Below, piece by piece: positions 7,810 through 15,716 of a DNA stretch of 64,000 nt; position 1 is the stretch's first letter, and each line of letters starts with the position of its first letter. A model generated the notes under the pieces. That model did not search any database, was not told where the DNA came from, and worked only from the letters and a program-made list of their open reading frames with translations. The DNA comes from UBA5177 sp002413265 (GTDB lineage Bacteria; Chloroflexota; UBA5177), in the NCBI GenBank assembly GCA_036752825.1, contig DAIORV010000004.1:8702-72701 (forward strand), in the 5' to 3' direction. A program made the position numbers and the translations under genes.

Positions 7810-8413
7810 GATGATCTCCTGCCGTGAACGGGGGGTGAAGCGTGATCGAGGGAAGAGGCGGGACGGGCACCCGCAGCGAGAATAGGTGCAGATCACTTGG
7901 CGGCCAGTACGAGACCCAGGCCTTGCCGATTATGTACTGCTTGGGCAGCCAACGCCACAGATGAGAGTCCTGGCTGTCGTTCCTGTTGTCCCCGAGAACG
8001 AAATAATCGTTCGGCGGCACCTTTGCGGCAGGGAAATCGTAGGTGGGTCGGTGGTACTGATCGATATATGGCTCGATCAGCTTCTTCCCGTTGATCCACA
8101 CATAGTCGTTGTGCACGGCGACCGTCTCTCCCGGCAATCCAATCACACGTTTGATGAAGTCGGCGTCGGGTCGCCCGGCAGGGGTCGCATGAAACACTAT
8201 GATGTCTCCCCGTGACGGCTTCCCAATCATGTAGTCCACCTTATTCACGAGAATGTACTCGCTGTTGTGGAGATTCGGGGACATTGAGTCGCCCTCGACC
8301 TTGAAGTTTTGGAGGGCGACCCGCACCACGAGAAATATGGCGATGGTCAGGACTGCCGTTTCAAGAAGCTCTCGAACAATGCCGCGGCGACCTAACAGCT
8401 CCAGCCTCCCCAA
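7802..8413 (-). CDS. lepB: signal peptidase I
   Basis: The 203-residue S26A peptidase cleaves Sec/Tat signal peptides at the outer face of the membrane. It has one N-terminal membrane segment (residues 18-34), catalytic Ser43 in VEGDSMSP, catalytic Lys88 in DFIKRVIGLPGE, and the later boxes YVWINGKKL and VLGDNRNDSQDSH. The start is probably TTG 8413 (no ATG fits), with only a weak ribosome site. A promoter candidate lies at 8445-8473. Overlap with padR downstream is unusual for lepB. Confidence 0.94.
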   Translation of the reverse strand: MGRLELLGRRGIVRELLETAVLTIAIFLVVRVALQNFKVEGDSMSPNLHNSEYILVNKVDYMIGKPSRGDIIVFHATPAGRPDADFIKRVIGLPGETVAVHNDYVWINGKKLIEPYIDQYHRPTYDFPAAKVPPNDYFVLGDNRNDSQDSHLWRWLPKQYIIGKAWVSYWPPSDLHLFSLRVPVPPLPSITLHPPFTAGDHHG

Positions 8414-8444
8414 TACCTAGCGACGCTACTACCTAGTAATGCTA

Positions 8445-8473
8445 AGTATAAGAGCCACGCGTCCATTCCGCAA
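8445..8473 (-). promoter_or_regulatory. promoter of lepB-padR-HAAS operon
   Basis: On the minus strand TTGCGG (8473-8468) and TATACT (8450-8445) are separated by 17 bases, within the 90-base gap after the PPIase gene. Confidence 0.5.
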
Positions 8474-8503
8474 GCCGAAACCGCTTGGAGTTCAACAGTG
8501 GCA

Positions 8504-9760
8504 CTACTTCTTGGGTTTGGCGGTGGCCTTCGGCTTGGCGCCGACTGTTGAAACCGCGACCGGAGTTGTCACGACCGCCGGACTTGTCGCCTGAGTCAGT
8601 GGATTCACCGTGGGAATTTCATTCTGACCGGGCAGATCGGCCGCCTTGATGAACTTTTGAACGCCAAGGACCGCTTGCTGCTTTTGCAGCCACGTCCCGT
8701 ACGCGGTTTGCTGCTCTTGCGTAAGAGCGCTGCCGGTGACCTTGGCCTTCTCTCGTCCGGTGACCTTGATGATGTGCCAACCGTATTGGCTGTGCACCAA
8801 CCGGATCTCTCCCACCTTCATCGAGAAAGCAGCCTTGTCGAACGGAGCCACCATCGTGTGTGGCGCAAAGTAGCCCAGATCTCCGCCGACCTTCGCGCTG
8901 GCCTTGTCTATCGAATACTTTTGGGCCAGCGCGGCAAAGTTTGCGCCGTGCTGGGCCTTCGCCAGCAGCTGCTGTGCGAGCGTTTTGCTCTTGACCAGGA
9001 TGTGACTGGCTCGCACTTTGGTGGTGAAGCGATTTACGGTCTTTCCGACGGCAGTCTGGATCTTGGTCTGAAGAATCTGGGCAGTGACGATCTGTTGCAG
9101 CTCACCGTATGACAGTTCTGAGTCCGAGAGGAACTTGTTGAAATAATCCTTGCCGCCTTGCGATTTCTTCACGTCTGTCATAGCCTTGGAGACTTCGGAC
9201 GGCTTCAGCGTGACGCCGGCCGCGTGGTAGCGCTGTAAAGCCGTCTGAGCATCCAGCAGCTCGGTAAGAGAGCCGGAAGTCAACGACTGGAGCTGGCTTT
9301 GGGCCTGGCTAATCTGCTGCTGCACCAGCGATAGCTGAGCGGCATTCTTGGCGCCGGTGAGCTGCGCTTCCTGCTGTTGAAGCGTCGAAATGTTGGATTG
9401 CAGCTGCAGACTCTGAAAGTGCACGAAGCGCTTGAAATAACCGGTTGAAATCGTATACGAACCGATCTTTGCTACCGGCTTGGAGTTCGCCTGACTCTGC
9501 TGGATGGGCGTGATTACGTTGTCCCAGAGCAATCCCCACCCCAGGATGGCTGCCACGATGACCGCCAGCGCGATGCCCCCAAAGAGCGCAACGCGCTCCT
9601 TCATCATTTCCCGCTCGCGGTGATTTAGCTCTCCACCTAGGCCGAAAAGGAATGGCCGTCGTTCCGGTTCGTTGATAACGGTGGGGACCCGACGCTGCGG
9701 CGCTCTCCGCTTTCGACGGGAGATGCCGTCCGATTGCGCCTCGTCTGATTGCGTGCTCAC
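8504..9760 (-). CDS. membrane-anchored parvulin-type peptidyl-prolyl isomerase (SurA/PrsA-like)
   Basis: The 418-residue protein has a basic cytoplasmic N-terminus (RRKRRAPQRR), a single membrane segment (about residues 57-78), a SurA_N-like helical chaperone region rich in Gln, and a rotamase domain (residues 255-350: VRASHILVKSKTLAQQLL, GGDLGYFAP, and GWHIIKVTG). It should fold exported proteins on the outer face. The tail is Ala/Thr/Pro/Lys-rich and low complexity. It lies between rpsR and lepB, so the ribosomal protein operon runs into an export pair (foldase then signal peptidase). Confidence 0.88.
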   Translation of the reverse strand: MSTQSDEAQSDGISRRKRRAPQRRVPTVINEPERRPFLFGLGGELNHREREMMKERVALFGGIALAVIVAAILGWGLLWDNVITPIQQSQANSKPVAKIGSYTISTGYFKRFVHFQSLQLQSNISTLQQQEAQLTGAKNAAQLSLVQQQISQAQSQLQSLTSGSLTELLDAQTALQRYHAAGVTLKPSEVSKAMTDVKKSQGGKDYFNKFLSDSELSYGELQQIVTAQILQTKIQTAVGKTVNRFTTKVRASHILVKSKTLAQQLLAKAQHGANFAALAQKYSIDKASAKVGGDLGYFAPHTMVAPFDKAAFSMKVGEIRLVHSQYGWHIIKVTGREKAKVTGSALTQEQQTAYGTWLQKQQAVLGVQKFIKAADLPGQNEIPTVNPLTQATSPAVVTTPVAVSTVGAKPKATAKPKK

Positions 9761-9784
9761 TCGTACTCCTGGATGTCGCTGTGC

Positions 9785-10114
9785 CTATAGACCAATGCGG
9801 TTTGCTTGCTCGGGTGTGTACGGAAGAAGTGCCAGCAAGCGGGCACGTTTTATTGCCATGGTTAGACGTCGCTGATGCTTTGCGCAGGTGCCCTTCTTGC
9901 GCCGAGGCTCGATTTTGCCTCGCTCCGATATGTACCTGCGTAGTCGCGCCAGATCCTTGTAGTCGATCTCTTGAACGCGGTCGACGCAGAACTCGCAGAC
10001 CTTTCGACGGTTGTAGCTGCGGTAGTCTCGCCGCGGACGTCCGCCTTCGGGTCGCCCCTGCGAACCATGTCCTTCGCGCGGTGGACCGCCCTGGCCGGGT
10101 GCATAACTAGCCAA
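9785..10114 (-). CDS. rpsR: 30S ribosomal protein bS18
   Basis: The 109-residue product contains the bS18 core: RKVCEFCVDRVQEIDYKD, LRRYISERGKIEPRR and GTCAKHQRRLTMAIKRAR. The Cys pair CEFC with the later GTCAKH can hold zinc, as in the C+ form of bS18. The first 35 residues are a Gly/Arg/Pro-rich extension not found in E. coli S18. It is the last gene of rpsF-ssb-rpsR and lies 27 bases after ssb. It binds bS6 on the platform of the 30S subunit. Confidence 0.95.
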   Translation of the reverse strand: MASYAPGQGGPPREGHGSQGRPEGGRPRRDYRSYNRRKVCEFCVDRVQEIDYKDLARLRRYISERGKIEPRRKKGTCAKHQRRLTMAIKRARLLALLPYTPEQANRIGL

Positions 10115-10141
10115 CGATTCCTCCTGAAGTCATAGGAAGCC

Positions 10142-10567
10142 CTAGAAAGGCATGGTATCCAAGTCGTCGCCGGCCGGCGTGGCCGCGGCGGTAAACTCGT
10201 CGCCCGACGGCGGCGGCGCAGAGCCCTGGTCCCCACGAGAGCCCAGCATCTGCATCTCGCTCGCGACAAGCTTCGTTCTATAGCGCTTTTCGCCGGTGTT
10301 CTTATCGTCCCAAGACTCCGTGCGCTGCCGACCCTCGATGTAGACCTGCTTGCCCTTTGAAAGGTATTGGTTCGTAATCTCAGCCAGTTTGTTCCAGCAT
10401 TCGACGTTGAACCATTCGGTCTCCTCGCGGCTCTCTCCTTCGGCACTCTTCCAGTTCCGGCTCACGGCAACGCTGAACGAAGTTACCGCGGCGCCGCTGG
10501 GTGTATAGCGCATCTCCGGGTCGCGTCCGAGGTTTCCGACGATGATGACCTTGTTGATCCCTGCCAT
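10142..10567 (-). CDS. ssb: single-stranded DNA-binding protein
   Basis: The 141-residue protein has an OB-fold (residues 1-108) starting MAGINKVIIVGNLGRDPEMR, with WFNVECWNKLAE, YLSKGKQVYIEGR and YRTKLVASEMQML. It ends in the acidic tip DDLDTMPF, which recruits repair and replication partners. The linker is short. It lies between rpsF and rpsR, the standard bacterial order, five bases after the rpsF stop. It coats single-stranded DNA in replication, recombination and repair. Confidence 0.97.
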   Translation of the reverse strand: MAGINKVIIVGNLGRDPEMRYTPSGAAVTSFSVAVSRNWKSAEGESREETEWFNVECWNKLAEITNQYLSKGKQVYIEGRQRTESWDDKNTGEKRYRTKLVASEMQMLGSRGDQGSAPPPSGDEFTAAATPAGDDLDTMPF

Positions 10568-10572
10568 ACCTC

Positions 10573-11121
10573 TTACTCCTCTGACTCGGTCGCCGTCGCT
10601 GCGGCCACGGGCTCGTCTACTTCGAGCTCTGCGACAGCCTCTATCGGGACAGCTGATTCTTGATCCTGCTCCTCGCCAATTCCCCCGGCAGTTTCCGCCT
10701 CCGGTAAAGGAGTAGAAGCCTCATCAGGCATCGATTCATTGGCAGCTTCGCCGACCGGCGTTTGCTCCTGTGGCGGCTGCGCGGCCACTTGGGGTTGCCG
10801 CGCGCGCTGCTGAACCTGCTGCACCTGTAGATCTGTTGCACGAACCACCAGGTAGCGCAGCACGTTTTCGTTGAGCTTCAACCCGTTCTCGAACGAGCGC
10901 AGCGCCTGTCCGTCCATTCGAAAGACGGTCGTAACGTAGTACCCGTCACTGAATTCCTTGATGGGGTACGCCATTCGGCGGCGCGGCGGGTTCCATGGCG
11001 CCGTGGCGACCACGTCTCCACCTGTTGACTCCACGCGCCCGATCACCGTTTCCACGGCGGCGCGCGTCTCCTCCTCGTCTCGATCCGGCCGGACGATGAA
11101 GGTCATCTCATACGGGTTCAA
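10573..11121 (-). CDS. rpsF: 30S ribosomal protein bS6 with long acidic tail
   Basis: Residues 1-96 are an ordinary bS6 domain (MNPYEMTFIVRPDRDEEET, PPRRRMAYPIKEFSDGYYV, ENVLRYLVVRA). Residues 97-182 form an extra tail, first Gln-rich and then strongly acidic (runs such as EEQDQES, VAELEVDEPVA, final TESEE). E. coli S6 is about 130 residues and gains glutamates through RimK; here the acid tail is genetically encoded. It heads the rpsF-ssb-rpsR run. The 126-base leader holds a hairpin at 11188-11204. Confidence 0.95.
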   Translation of the reverse strand: MNPYEMTFIVRPDRDEEETRAAVETVIGRVESTGGDVVATAPWNPPRRRMAYPIKEFSDGYYVTTVFRMDGQALRSFENGLKLNENVLRYLVVRATDLQVQQVQQRARQPQVAAQPPQEQTPVGEAANESMPDEASTPLPEAETAGGIGEEQDQESAVPIEAVAELEVDEPVAAATATESEE

Positions 11122-11187
11122 GGGCCCTCCTTCCCTCGGTGCACGTCCTGAGTCAACGGAGAATCTCCGGCCCAGAACAGGAAGTAA

Positions 11188-11204
11188 GCCCCAGCTCGTG
11201 GGGC
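11188..11204 (-). promoter_or_regulatory. hairpin in mutL-rpsF spacer
   Basis: GCCCCA (11188-11193) pairs with TGGGGC (11199-11204) around a 5-base loop. It could be a weak terminator after mutL or part of a bS6:bS18 autoregulatory leader. There is no U-run, and the CCG-bulge signature of that leader could not be confirmed. Confidence 0.35.
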
Positions 11205-11247
11205 CGGTCCTAGTCTAGCAAAGAGTTGACGCAGCCGGAAAGGGTAG

Positions 11248-12945
11248 CTAGCGCCGGCCGAACTCTCGCTCCAATTGCGTGTGGCTGAGATGGATCATCG
11301 TTGGGCGCCCGTGCGGACAGGTGGCGGGTCTCGCCGTACTCTCCAGTTGCGTCACCAGCTCGCGCATCTCCTCTACGTCGAGACTCGCTCCGGCCTTCAC
11401 GGCTGCCTTGCAAGCCAGCGCGGCAAGAGCCCGTTCCCGAGCTGCTCCCGGTTCGGAAAGGTTTTCAAGCTCTGTGAGGACCTCCGACACGAGGTCTCCG
11501 ACCTTTGTCCTCGCAGCCGCGGTGGGCACGGACCGAACCAGGCAGGCATCGGATCCGAATGGTTCCAGATCGAACCCAGCTCGCTTGAGCAGACCAGCAT
11601 TCACCTCCAGCGCCTCAATCTGTCCCGGGTTCAGCTCCACCGGAGCGGGCTCCAGCAGCGATTGCGAGCTGACGTCACCGACCTCCAACTCGGCATCAAA
11701 ACGATCGAAGAGGACGCGCTCGTGTGCTGCATGCTGGTCGATCATGTAGAGCCCGCTGGGGCCCTCCGCCACAATGAAAGTCGCATTGGCTTGACCAAAA
11801 ATTCGCAGCGCGGGCATCGCGCGGATCTCGGGAATCGCCGCCTGCACTTGGTCCAGTGTCTGTAGAAGGCCGAAGGGTATCTGTTCATCCGCACTGCTTG
11901 GCTGGTCTCCGTTGGTGGTGACCGGTTCGAGGCGGTTCTCACCAAACCTGTGCTCCGTTAGTGCGGCCTCTACCGCGCGATGAAGCGCTCCGTGCACCTC
12001 TCGCTCGCGTGCGAAGCGGACCTCGCTTTTCGACGGATGAATGTTCGGGTCGACCTCGTTGGGGGGCACGGTGAGGTGCACCGCGGCAACGGGATATCGC
12101 CCACTCATGAGGAACCCGCTGAAGGCCTGGGTCAAGGCGAAGATCAGGCTCCTGTTGGCTACCGAGCGACCGTTGACGAAAATGTGAATCAAGGACCTGT
12201 TCTGACGCGAAAGATTGGGCTTGCCGACTATGCCCTCGACAACAATCCCTTGCTCCTCCCTGAAGACCGGCATCATGCTCTTGCTGGTCACTGCTCCAAA
12301 AACCTCTGGCGCCACATCCTCTAACCTGCCCGATCCAGGGCTCGAAAATGTGCTGACCCCGTCGAGAGCCAAGGTGAATTGAACGTCGGGGTGGGCCAGG
12401 GCATGCCTCATCACCACGCCGGCAATCTGCCCGCCCTCGGCCCTCAATGAGCGCACGAATGTGCGGCGCGCGGGAACGTTGGAGAACAGATCTGAGACGG
12501 TGATGCGCGTGCCCCTCGGGGCCGCGCACGGGGACGGAGCCGCGGGTTCGCCAAAGGCAATCGAAAAGCGCGTGCCGGTGGCTTCCTCCTCCGTCCGCGT
12601 CTGCACTTCTACACGAGAGATCGCGGCGATCGACGGCAGGGCTTCGCCTCTGAATCCGAGAGAGGAGAGGCGTTGGAGATCGTCCAGATCTCGGATCTTG
12701 CTAGTAGCATGCGACCGGAAGGCCAGCGCGAGCTCATCGCGCGGCATGCCGGCGCCGTCGTCGACCACACGAATGGTCTTGAGCCCGGCGTCCTCGACTT
12801 CCACGGCTATGCGCTTCGCCCCCGCATCCAGCGCGTTGTCGAGCAGCTCGCGCACTGCTGAAGCAGGTCTCTCGACCACTTCGCCGGCAGCGATCTTGAG
12901 TGCGAGATCGGGCGACATCACTTGAATGGGCATGCGAACGGTCAT
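11248..12945 (-). CDS. mutL: DNA mismatch repair protein MutL
   Basis: The 565-residue protein has a GHKL ATPase N-domain: ELLDNALDAGA (Mg/ATP Asn), DDGAGM, the Walker-like GFRGEALPSIA, and the transducer VNGRSVANR / PNEVDPNIHPSKSEVRF. The C-terminal endonuclease domain shows DQHAAHERVLFD, ACKAAVKAG and CPHGRP, so it is a nicking MutL of the non-E. coli type. The last acid of DQHA(X)2E(X)4E is Asp instead of Glu. The ATG overlaps the folP stop as ATGA, so the two are translationally coupled. No mutS is in the window. Confidence 0.96.
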   Translation of the reverse strand: MTVRMPIQVMSPDLALKIAAGEVVERPASAVRELLDNALDAGAKRIAVEVEDAGLKTIRVVDDGAGMPRDELALAFRSHATSKIRDLDDLQRLSSLGFRGEALPSIAAISRVEVQTRTEEEATGTRFSIAFGEPAAPSPCAAPRGTRITVSDLFSNVPARRTFVRSLRAEGGQIAGVVMRHALAHPDVQFTLALDGVSTFSSPGSGRLEDVAPEVFGAVTSKSMMPVFREEQGIVVEGIVGKPNLSRQNRSLIHIFVNGRSVANRSLIFALTQAFSGFLMSGRYPVAAVHLTVPPNEVDPNIHPSKSEVRFAREREVHGALHRAVEAALTEHRFGENRLEPVTTNGDQPSSADEQIPFGLLQTLDQVQAAIPEIRAMPALRIFGQANATFIVAEGPSGLYMIDQHAAHERVLFDRFDAELEVGDVSSQSLLEPAPVELNPGQIEALEVNAGLLKRAGFDLEPFGSDACLVRSVPTAAARTKVGDLVSEVLTELENLSEPGAARERALAALACKAAVKAGASLDVEEMRELVTQLESTARPATCPHGRPTMIHLSHTQLEREFGRR

Positions 12946-13787
12946 GTTTTCGGCTCAACCAATTCCGGGTGCCTGGTCGCTTCAGTCATGTCGACCACTC
13001 TTCGCGTGGCTTTTACGTCGTGCGTTCGAACCATTCGAGCACCTTGTAGCACTCCCCAAGCCGCCATGGCCAGAGAACCTTCCAGCCGAGAATCGACAGC
13101 CTCGCCCAACACGTCGCCGATGAATTTTTTTCGTGATACCGCCAATAAGAGCGGAAACGGCAAGGCGGCCAGGCGATGGAGGTTGCTTAGAAGCTCCACG
13201 TCCTGCCTGGTCGTCTTGCCGAACCCAGGACCAGGGTCGATGATGATTCTCCGGCCATCGATTCCGTCGGCCATGCACTCCGCAGCTCGCTCTCGAAGAA
13301 AAGCTTCAACCTCCCCGACTACATCCTCATAACGCGGACGTGGATTCGCCACACGGGGCCGTCCCTTGATGTGCATGATGACGATGGCTGCCCCTGTGTC
13401 GGCCGCGACTCGCCGCATCTCGACATCCTCGAAACCCCCGATGCTATTGACTATTTCCGCACCGCACTCAACTGCTTGCCTGGCCACTTCCGGCTTGAAA
13501 GTGTCGACAGATAGAGGAAGTCCTATCGAATTTGCCACTGCCTCGATAACCGGAATCACTCTGCTCAGCTCTTCCTCGACTGAAACACGAGGTCCTGGGC
13601 CAGCTTTCTCTCCGCCTATGTCTATTATGTCGGCGCCCTCGAACGCCATCTCTACCGCGCGGCGCTGCGCTTTGTCCAAACCGGCGAATTTGCCCTGGTC
13701 GTAAAAGGAATCGGGCGTCGTATTCAGGATGCCCATTACTGCGACGCGCTCAAGGGAGAGAGTTCTGTCGGGAAGGTCAATCTCCAA
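12942..13787 (-). CDS. folP: dihydropteroate synthase
   Basis: The 281-residue TIM-barrel enzyme joins p-aminobenzoate to dihydropterin pyrophosphate in folate synthesis. Seen are MGILNTTPDSFYD, the ADIIDIGGEKAGPG loop (DIGGEKA replaces the usual DIGGEST), SVDTFKPEVA, NSIGGFED, IDPGPGFGKT and SRKKFIGD. The 5' end overlaps the upstream hypothetical gene by 11 bases and the 3' end overlaps mutL by 4. folE lies 900 bases upstream on the same strand, so folate genes are loosely clustered. Confidence 0.95.
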   Translation of the reverse strand: MEIDLPDRTLSLERVAVMGILNTTPDSFYDQGKFAGLDKAQRRAVEMAFEGADIIDIGGEKAGPGPRVSVEEELSRVIPVIEAVANSIGLPLSVDTFKPEVARQAVECGAEIVNSIGGFEDVEMRRVAADTGAAIVIMHIKGRPRVANPRPRYEDVVGEVEAFLRERAAECMADGIDGRRIIIDPGPGFGKTTRQDVELLSNLHRLAALPFPLLLAVSRKKFIGDVLGEAVDSRLEGSLAMAAWGVLQGARMVRTHDVKATRRVVDMTEATRHPELVEPKT

Positions 13788-14493
13788 ACGCGTCTATCTC
13801 TCGGTCGATTCGCTCCAGGTCCAGGTAATCCTCGCGCAAGAGCTTGTAACACCGTTCCAGATAGAGTTCGGCGAGCCGTTGTCCTTCCTCACCGGGGCGT
13901 TGAGCGGCCCTCGTCAGCTGCAATACCCTGTACTTTGCCGGGAGGGTATCGGCGAGCAGACGCATCTGGTCCGTCACCTCGGTATCACCGCGTCCGGTCC
14001 TGACGGAGTCTCTGAGCCGCCCTACCAGTGACGTCAGCTCGCGGATTTTATCCGCCTCGCTCAGGCCGTCGTAGCGAGAGGTTTCCGGGACCGGAACCGG
14101 TGCCTGCGGGTCGGGCACCGTTGACTGTTGGTAGAGGTCTCCGTATTGCGTGGCAACTTCGGCAATCTCCGGCATCAAAAGCGCAGCGGACGAGACCACG
14201 ATATTTCCTGCAAAGATCAGGTCGTCGTGGCGTCGCTCCGCCAGAGCCATTAGATACTCGACGCTGGGCACGATCTGGGGAAGGGGAGGCATGGGGGTCG
14301 CCATCATTGTGTTGCCGAGATCAAGCCCTTGGAGCAACGGAGCGAGCGCGGGCGGGGTGAAATCGGTGGGGTCGAAAGTAATCGGCGGCACGATGAGATA
14401 CGAGCCGTACACCTCGCTCTCTCCGGATCGGAAGTACACAAGCGCATGACCTGCCGGAGCGTCTGCGCTGCCGCGTTCAAAAATCAGATTCAT
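13777..14493 (-). CDS. conserved hypothetical protein upstream of folP
   Basis: The 238-residue soluble protein is not recognised. The first half includes HALVYFRSGESEVYGSYLIV, a proline-rich PMPPLPQIVPS and helix VEYLMALAERRHDDLIF. The second half is highly charged and helical (KIRELTSLVGRLRDS, YLERCYKLLREDYLDLERID), likely a coiled coil. Its stop lies inside the folP start region (11-base overlap), so it is expressed with folP-mutL. The context is housekeeping, but no function is proposed. Confidence 0.75.
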   Translation of the reverse strand: MNLIFERGSADAPAGHALVYFRSGESEVYGSYLIVPPITFDPTDFTPPALAPLLQGLDLGNTMMATPMPPLPQIVPSVEYLMALAERRHDDLIFAGNIVVSSAALLMPEIAEVATQYGDLYQQSTVPDPQAPVPVPETSRYDGLSEADKIRELTSLVGRLRDSVRTGRGDTEVTDQMRLLADTLPAKYRVLQLTRAAQRPGEEGQRLAELYLERCYKLLREDYLDLERIDREIDAFGD

Positions 14494-14514
14494 GCAAGGT
14501 CCAGAAGGCGAAAG

Positions 14515-14589
14515 TGGAGCGGGTGATGGGATTCGAACCCACGGCTTTCTGCTTGGGAAGCAGACACTCTACCACTGAGTTACACCCGC
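14515..14589 (-). tRNA. tRNA-Gly(CCC)
   Basis: The 75-base cloverleaf on the minus strand has acceptor GCGGGTG/CACCCGC, anticodon stem TCTGC/GCAGA with loop TTCCCAA (anticodon CCC), T stem GTGGG/CCCAT, discriminator T and encoded CCA. Confidence 0.95.
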
Positions 14590-14666
14590 TCGCGGACCAT
14601 CACAGTCTACCGCGCTAGGGTGCCTGCGACAACAAAAATCGCCGGCCTTTAGGACCCCGTGCAGGC

Positions 14667-15263
14667 TCAGTGCGAGGCGATTCCGGCCAGCGTGAGGAAC
14701 TCGCTTCGACTGCGCAAATCATCCCTGAAACAGCCCCGCGTGACGCTCGTGACGATGCTGCTGCCAGGTTTCTTCACGCCGCGCATGAGCATGCACAGAT
14801 GCTGCGCTTCGATGACGACACCGGCACCCAGCGGGTTCAAGCCTTCGACCAATGCGTCTGCGATCTGCGTTGTCATTCGCTCCTGAACCTGGGGGCGCCG
14901 CGCGAAGACATCTGTAACCCGTGCCAGCTTGCTGATGCCCACGATGCGTCCCCTCGGGACGTAGCCGATGTGGGCTACACCGTAGAACGGCAAGAAGTGG
15001 TGCTCGCACATGCTGTAGAACGGAATGTCCCGGGCCACCACCATCTCGTCATACCCTTCCTCAAAACCGGTTTTGAGGATTTCCAGTGGGTCTTGCTGAA
15101 GACCCGAGAACACCTCGGCGTAGAGACGCGAAACCCGGTCGGGTGTGCCGAGCAGGCCCTCTCGTAACGGATCCTCGCCCAGAGCCTCGATGATGTTTCG
15201 GAAGGCATTCGAGATCCGATCGCGATCGACGTCCTCATCGTTTAAGGTTTCTATGAGTGCCAT
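14667..15263 (-). CDS. folE: GTP cyclohydrolase I
   Basis: The 198-residue enzyme opens GTP to 7,8-dihydroneopterin triphosphate, the first step of folate synthesis. Zinc and catalytic residues are visible: Cys and two His in SMCEHHFLPFYG, then HIGYVPRGRIVGISKLAR, QERMTTQIADAL, and the third zinc ligand Cys in EAQHLCMLMRGV. This is FolE type I with intact Cys zinc ligands, so no zinc-independent substitution is indicated. It is followed on the same strand by tRNA-Gly and the folP operon. Confidence 0.97.
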   Translation of the reverse strand: MALIETLNDEDVDRDRISNAFRNIIEALGEDPLREGLLGTPDRVSRLYAEVFSGLQQDPLEILKTGFEEGYDEMVVARDIPFYSMCEHHFLPFYGVAHIGYVPRGRIVGISKLARVTDVFARRPQVQERMTTQIADALVEGLNPLGAGVVIEAQHLCMLMRGVKKPGSSIVTSVTRGCFRDDLRSRSEFLTLAGIASH

Positions 15264-15370
15264 TCAGCCTCCAGCCGAGCGTAACGACATGGGTTTGTCA
15301 CGAGACTAACCAGTGTTGGTAGCGCGAACCTGCAATGAGCGGCCACGCTCGCCAGGATGCAGGGGCGGAC

Positions 15371-15481
15371 TCAGCCCCTGAGAACGCTAATCACTATCAA
15401 AACAAGGACGGAGCCAAACAGAATCGCAAATGCTGAAAGGATCGGGGCGCGGTCAGCTACCCATGCTCGCAACGAATCCAC
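15371..15481 (-). CDS. small single-span membrane protein (36 residues)
   Basis: GTG 15481 is preceded by AAAAGGAGGAGAG, a near-perfect ribosome site. The frame gives 36 residues with a charged N-terminus (DSLRAWVADR) and one hydrophobic span (PILSAFAILFGSVLVLIVIS), ending LRG. The strong ribosome site and clear topology favour a real gene, too short for usual gene calls. It resembles no family I can name; a SecE-like or regulatory membrane peptide is possible. It lies 107 bases upstream of folE on the same strand and divergent from tRNA-Val. Confidence 0.5.
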   Translation of the reverse strand: MDSLRAWVADRAPILSAFAILFGSVLVLIVISVLRG

Positions 15482-15496
15482 CTCTCCTCCTTTTGA

Positions 15497-15526
15497 TTGA
15501 CCGTATTCTTGGGACCTACGTATACT
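15497..15526 (+). promoter_or_regulatory. promoter of tRNA-Val(GAC)
   Basis: TTGACC (15497-15502) and TATACT (15521-15526) are spaced by 18 bases, ending 16 bases before the mature tRNA. Confidence 0.65.
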
Positions 15527-15542
15527 GGACGGTGCGCAACAC

Positions 15543-15619
15543 GGGCGATTAGCTCAGGCGGCTAGAGCGCTGCGTTGACATCGCAGAGGTCACTGGTTCA
15601 AGTCCAGTATCGCCCACCA
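15543..15619 (+). tRNA. tRNA-Val(GAC)
   Basis: The 77-base gene has acceptor GGGCGAT/ATCGCCC, anticodon stem CTGCG/CGCAG, loop TTGACAT (anticodon GAC), T stem ACTGG/CCAGT, discriminator A and encoded CCA. Confidence 0.96.
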
Positions 15620-15632
15620 GAGGGCACTTCCG

Positions 15633-15663
15633 GCGGTTGGGTCACGGGGCCCGACCGCTTTTT
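15633..15663 (+). terminator. intrinsic terminator after tRNA-Val
   Basis: A 9-bp stem GCGGTTGGG (15633-15641) / CCCGACCGC (15650-15658) with one G:U pair is followed by TTTTT. It separates the tRNA from trxB. Confidence 0.8.
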
Positions 15664-15716
15664 CATACAGACCTAGAACCAGCTCATTAGTTAAGCATTT
15701 AGCTTTAGAGGCATTC

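Noticed and set aside
11188..11204. Firm call of a bS6:bS18 autoregulatory leader
   Set aside because: A hairpin is present, but the diagnostic bulge and loop bases could not be matched, so it is listed only as a hairpin.
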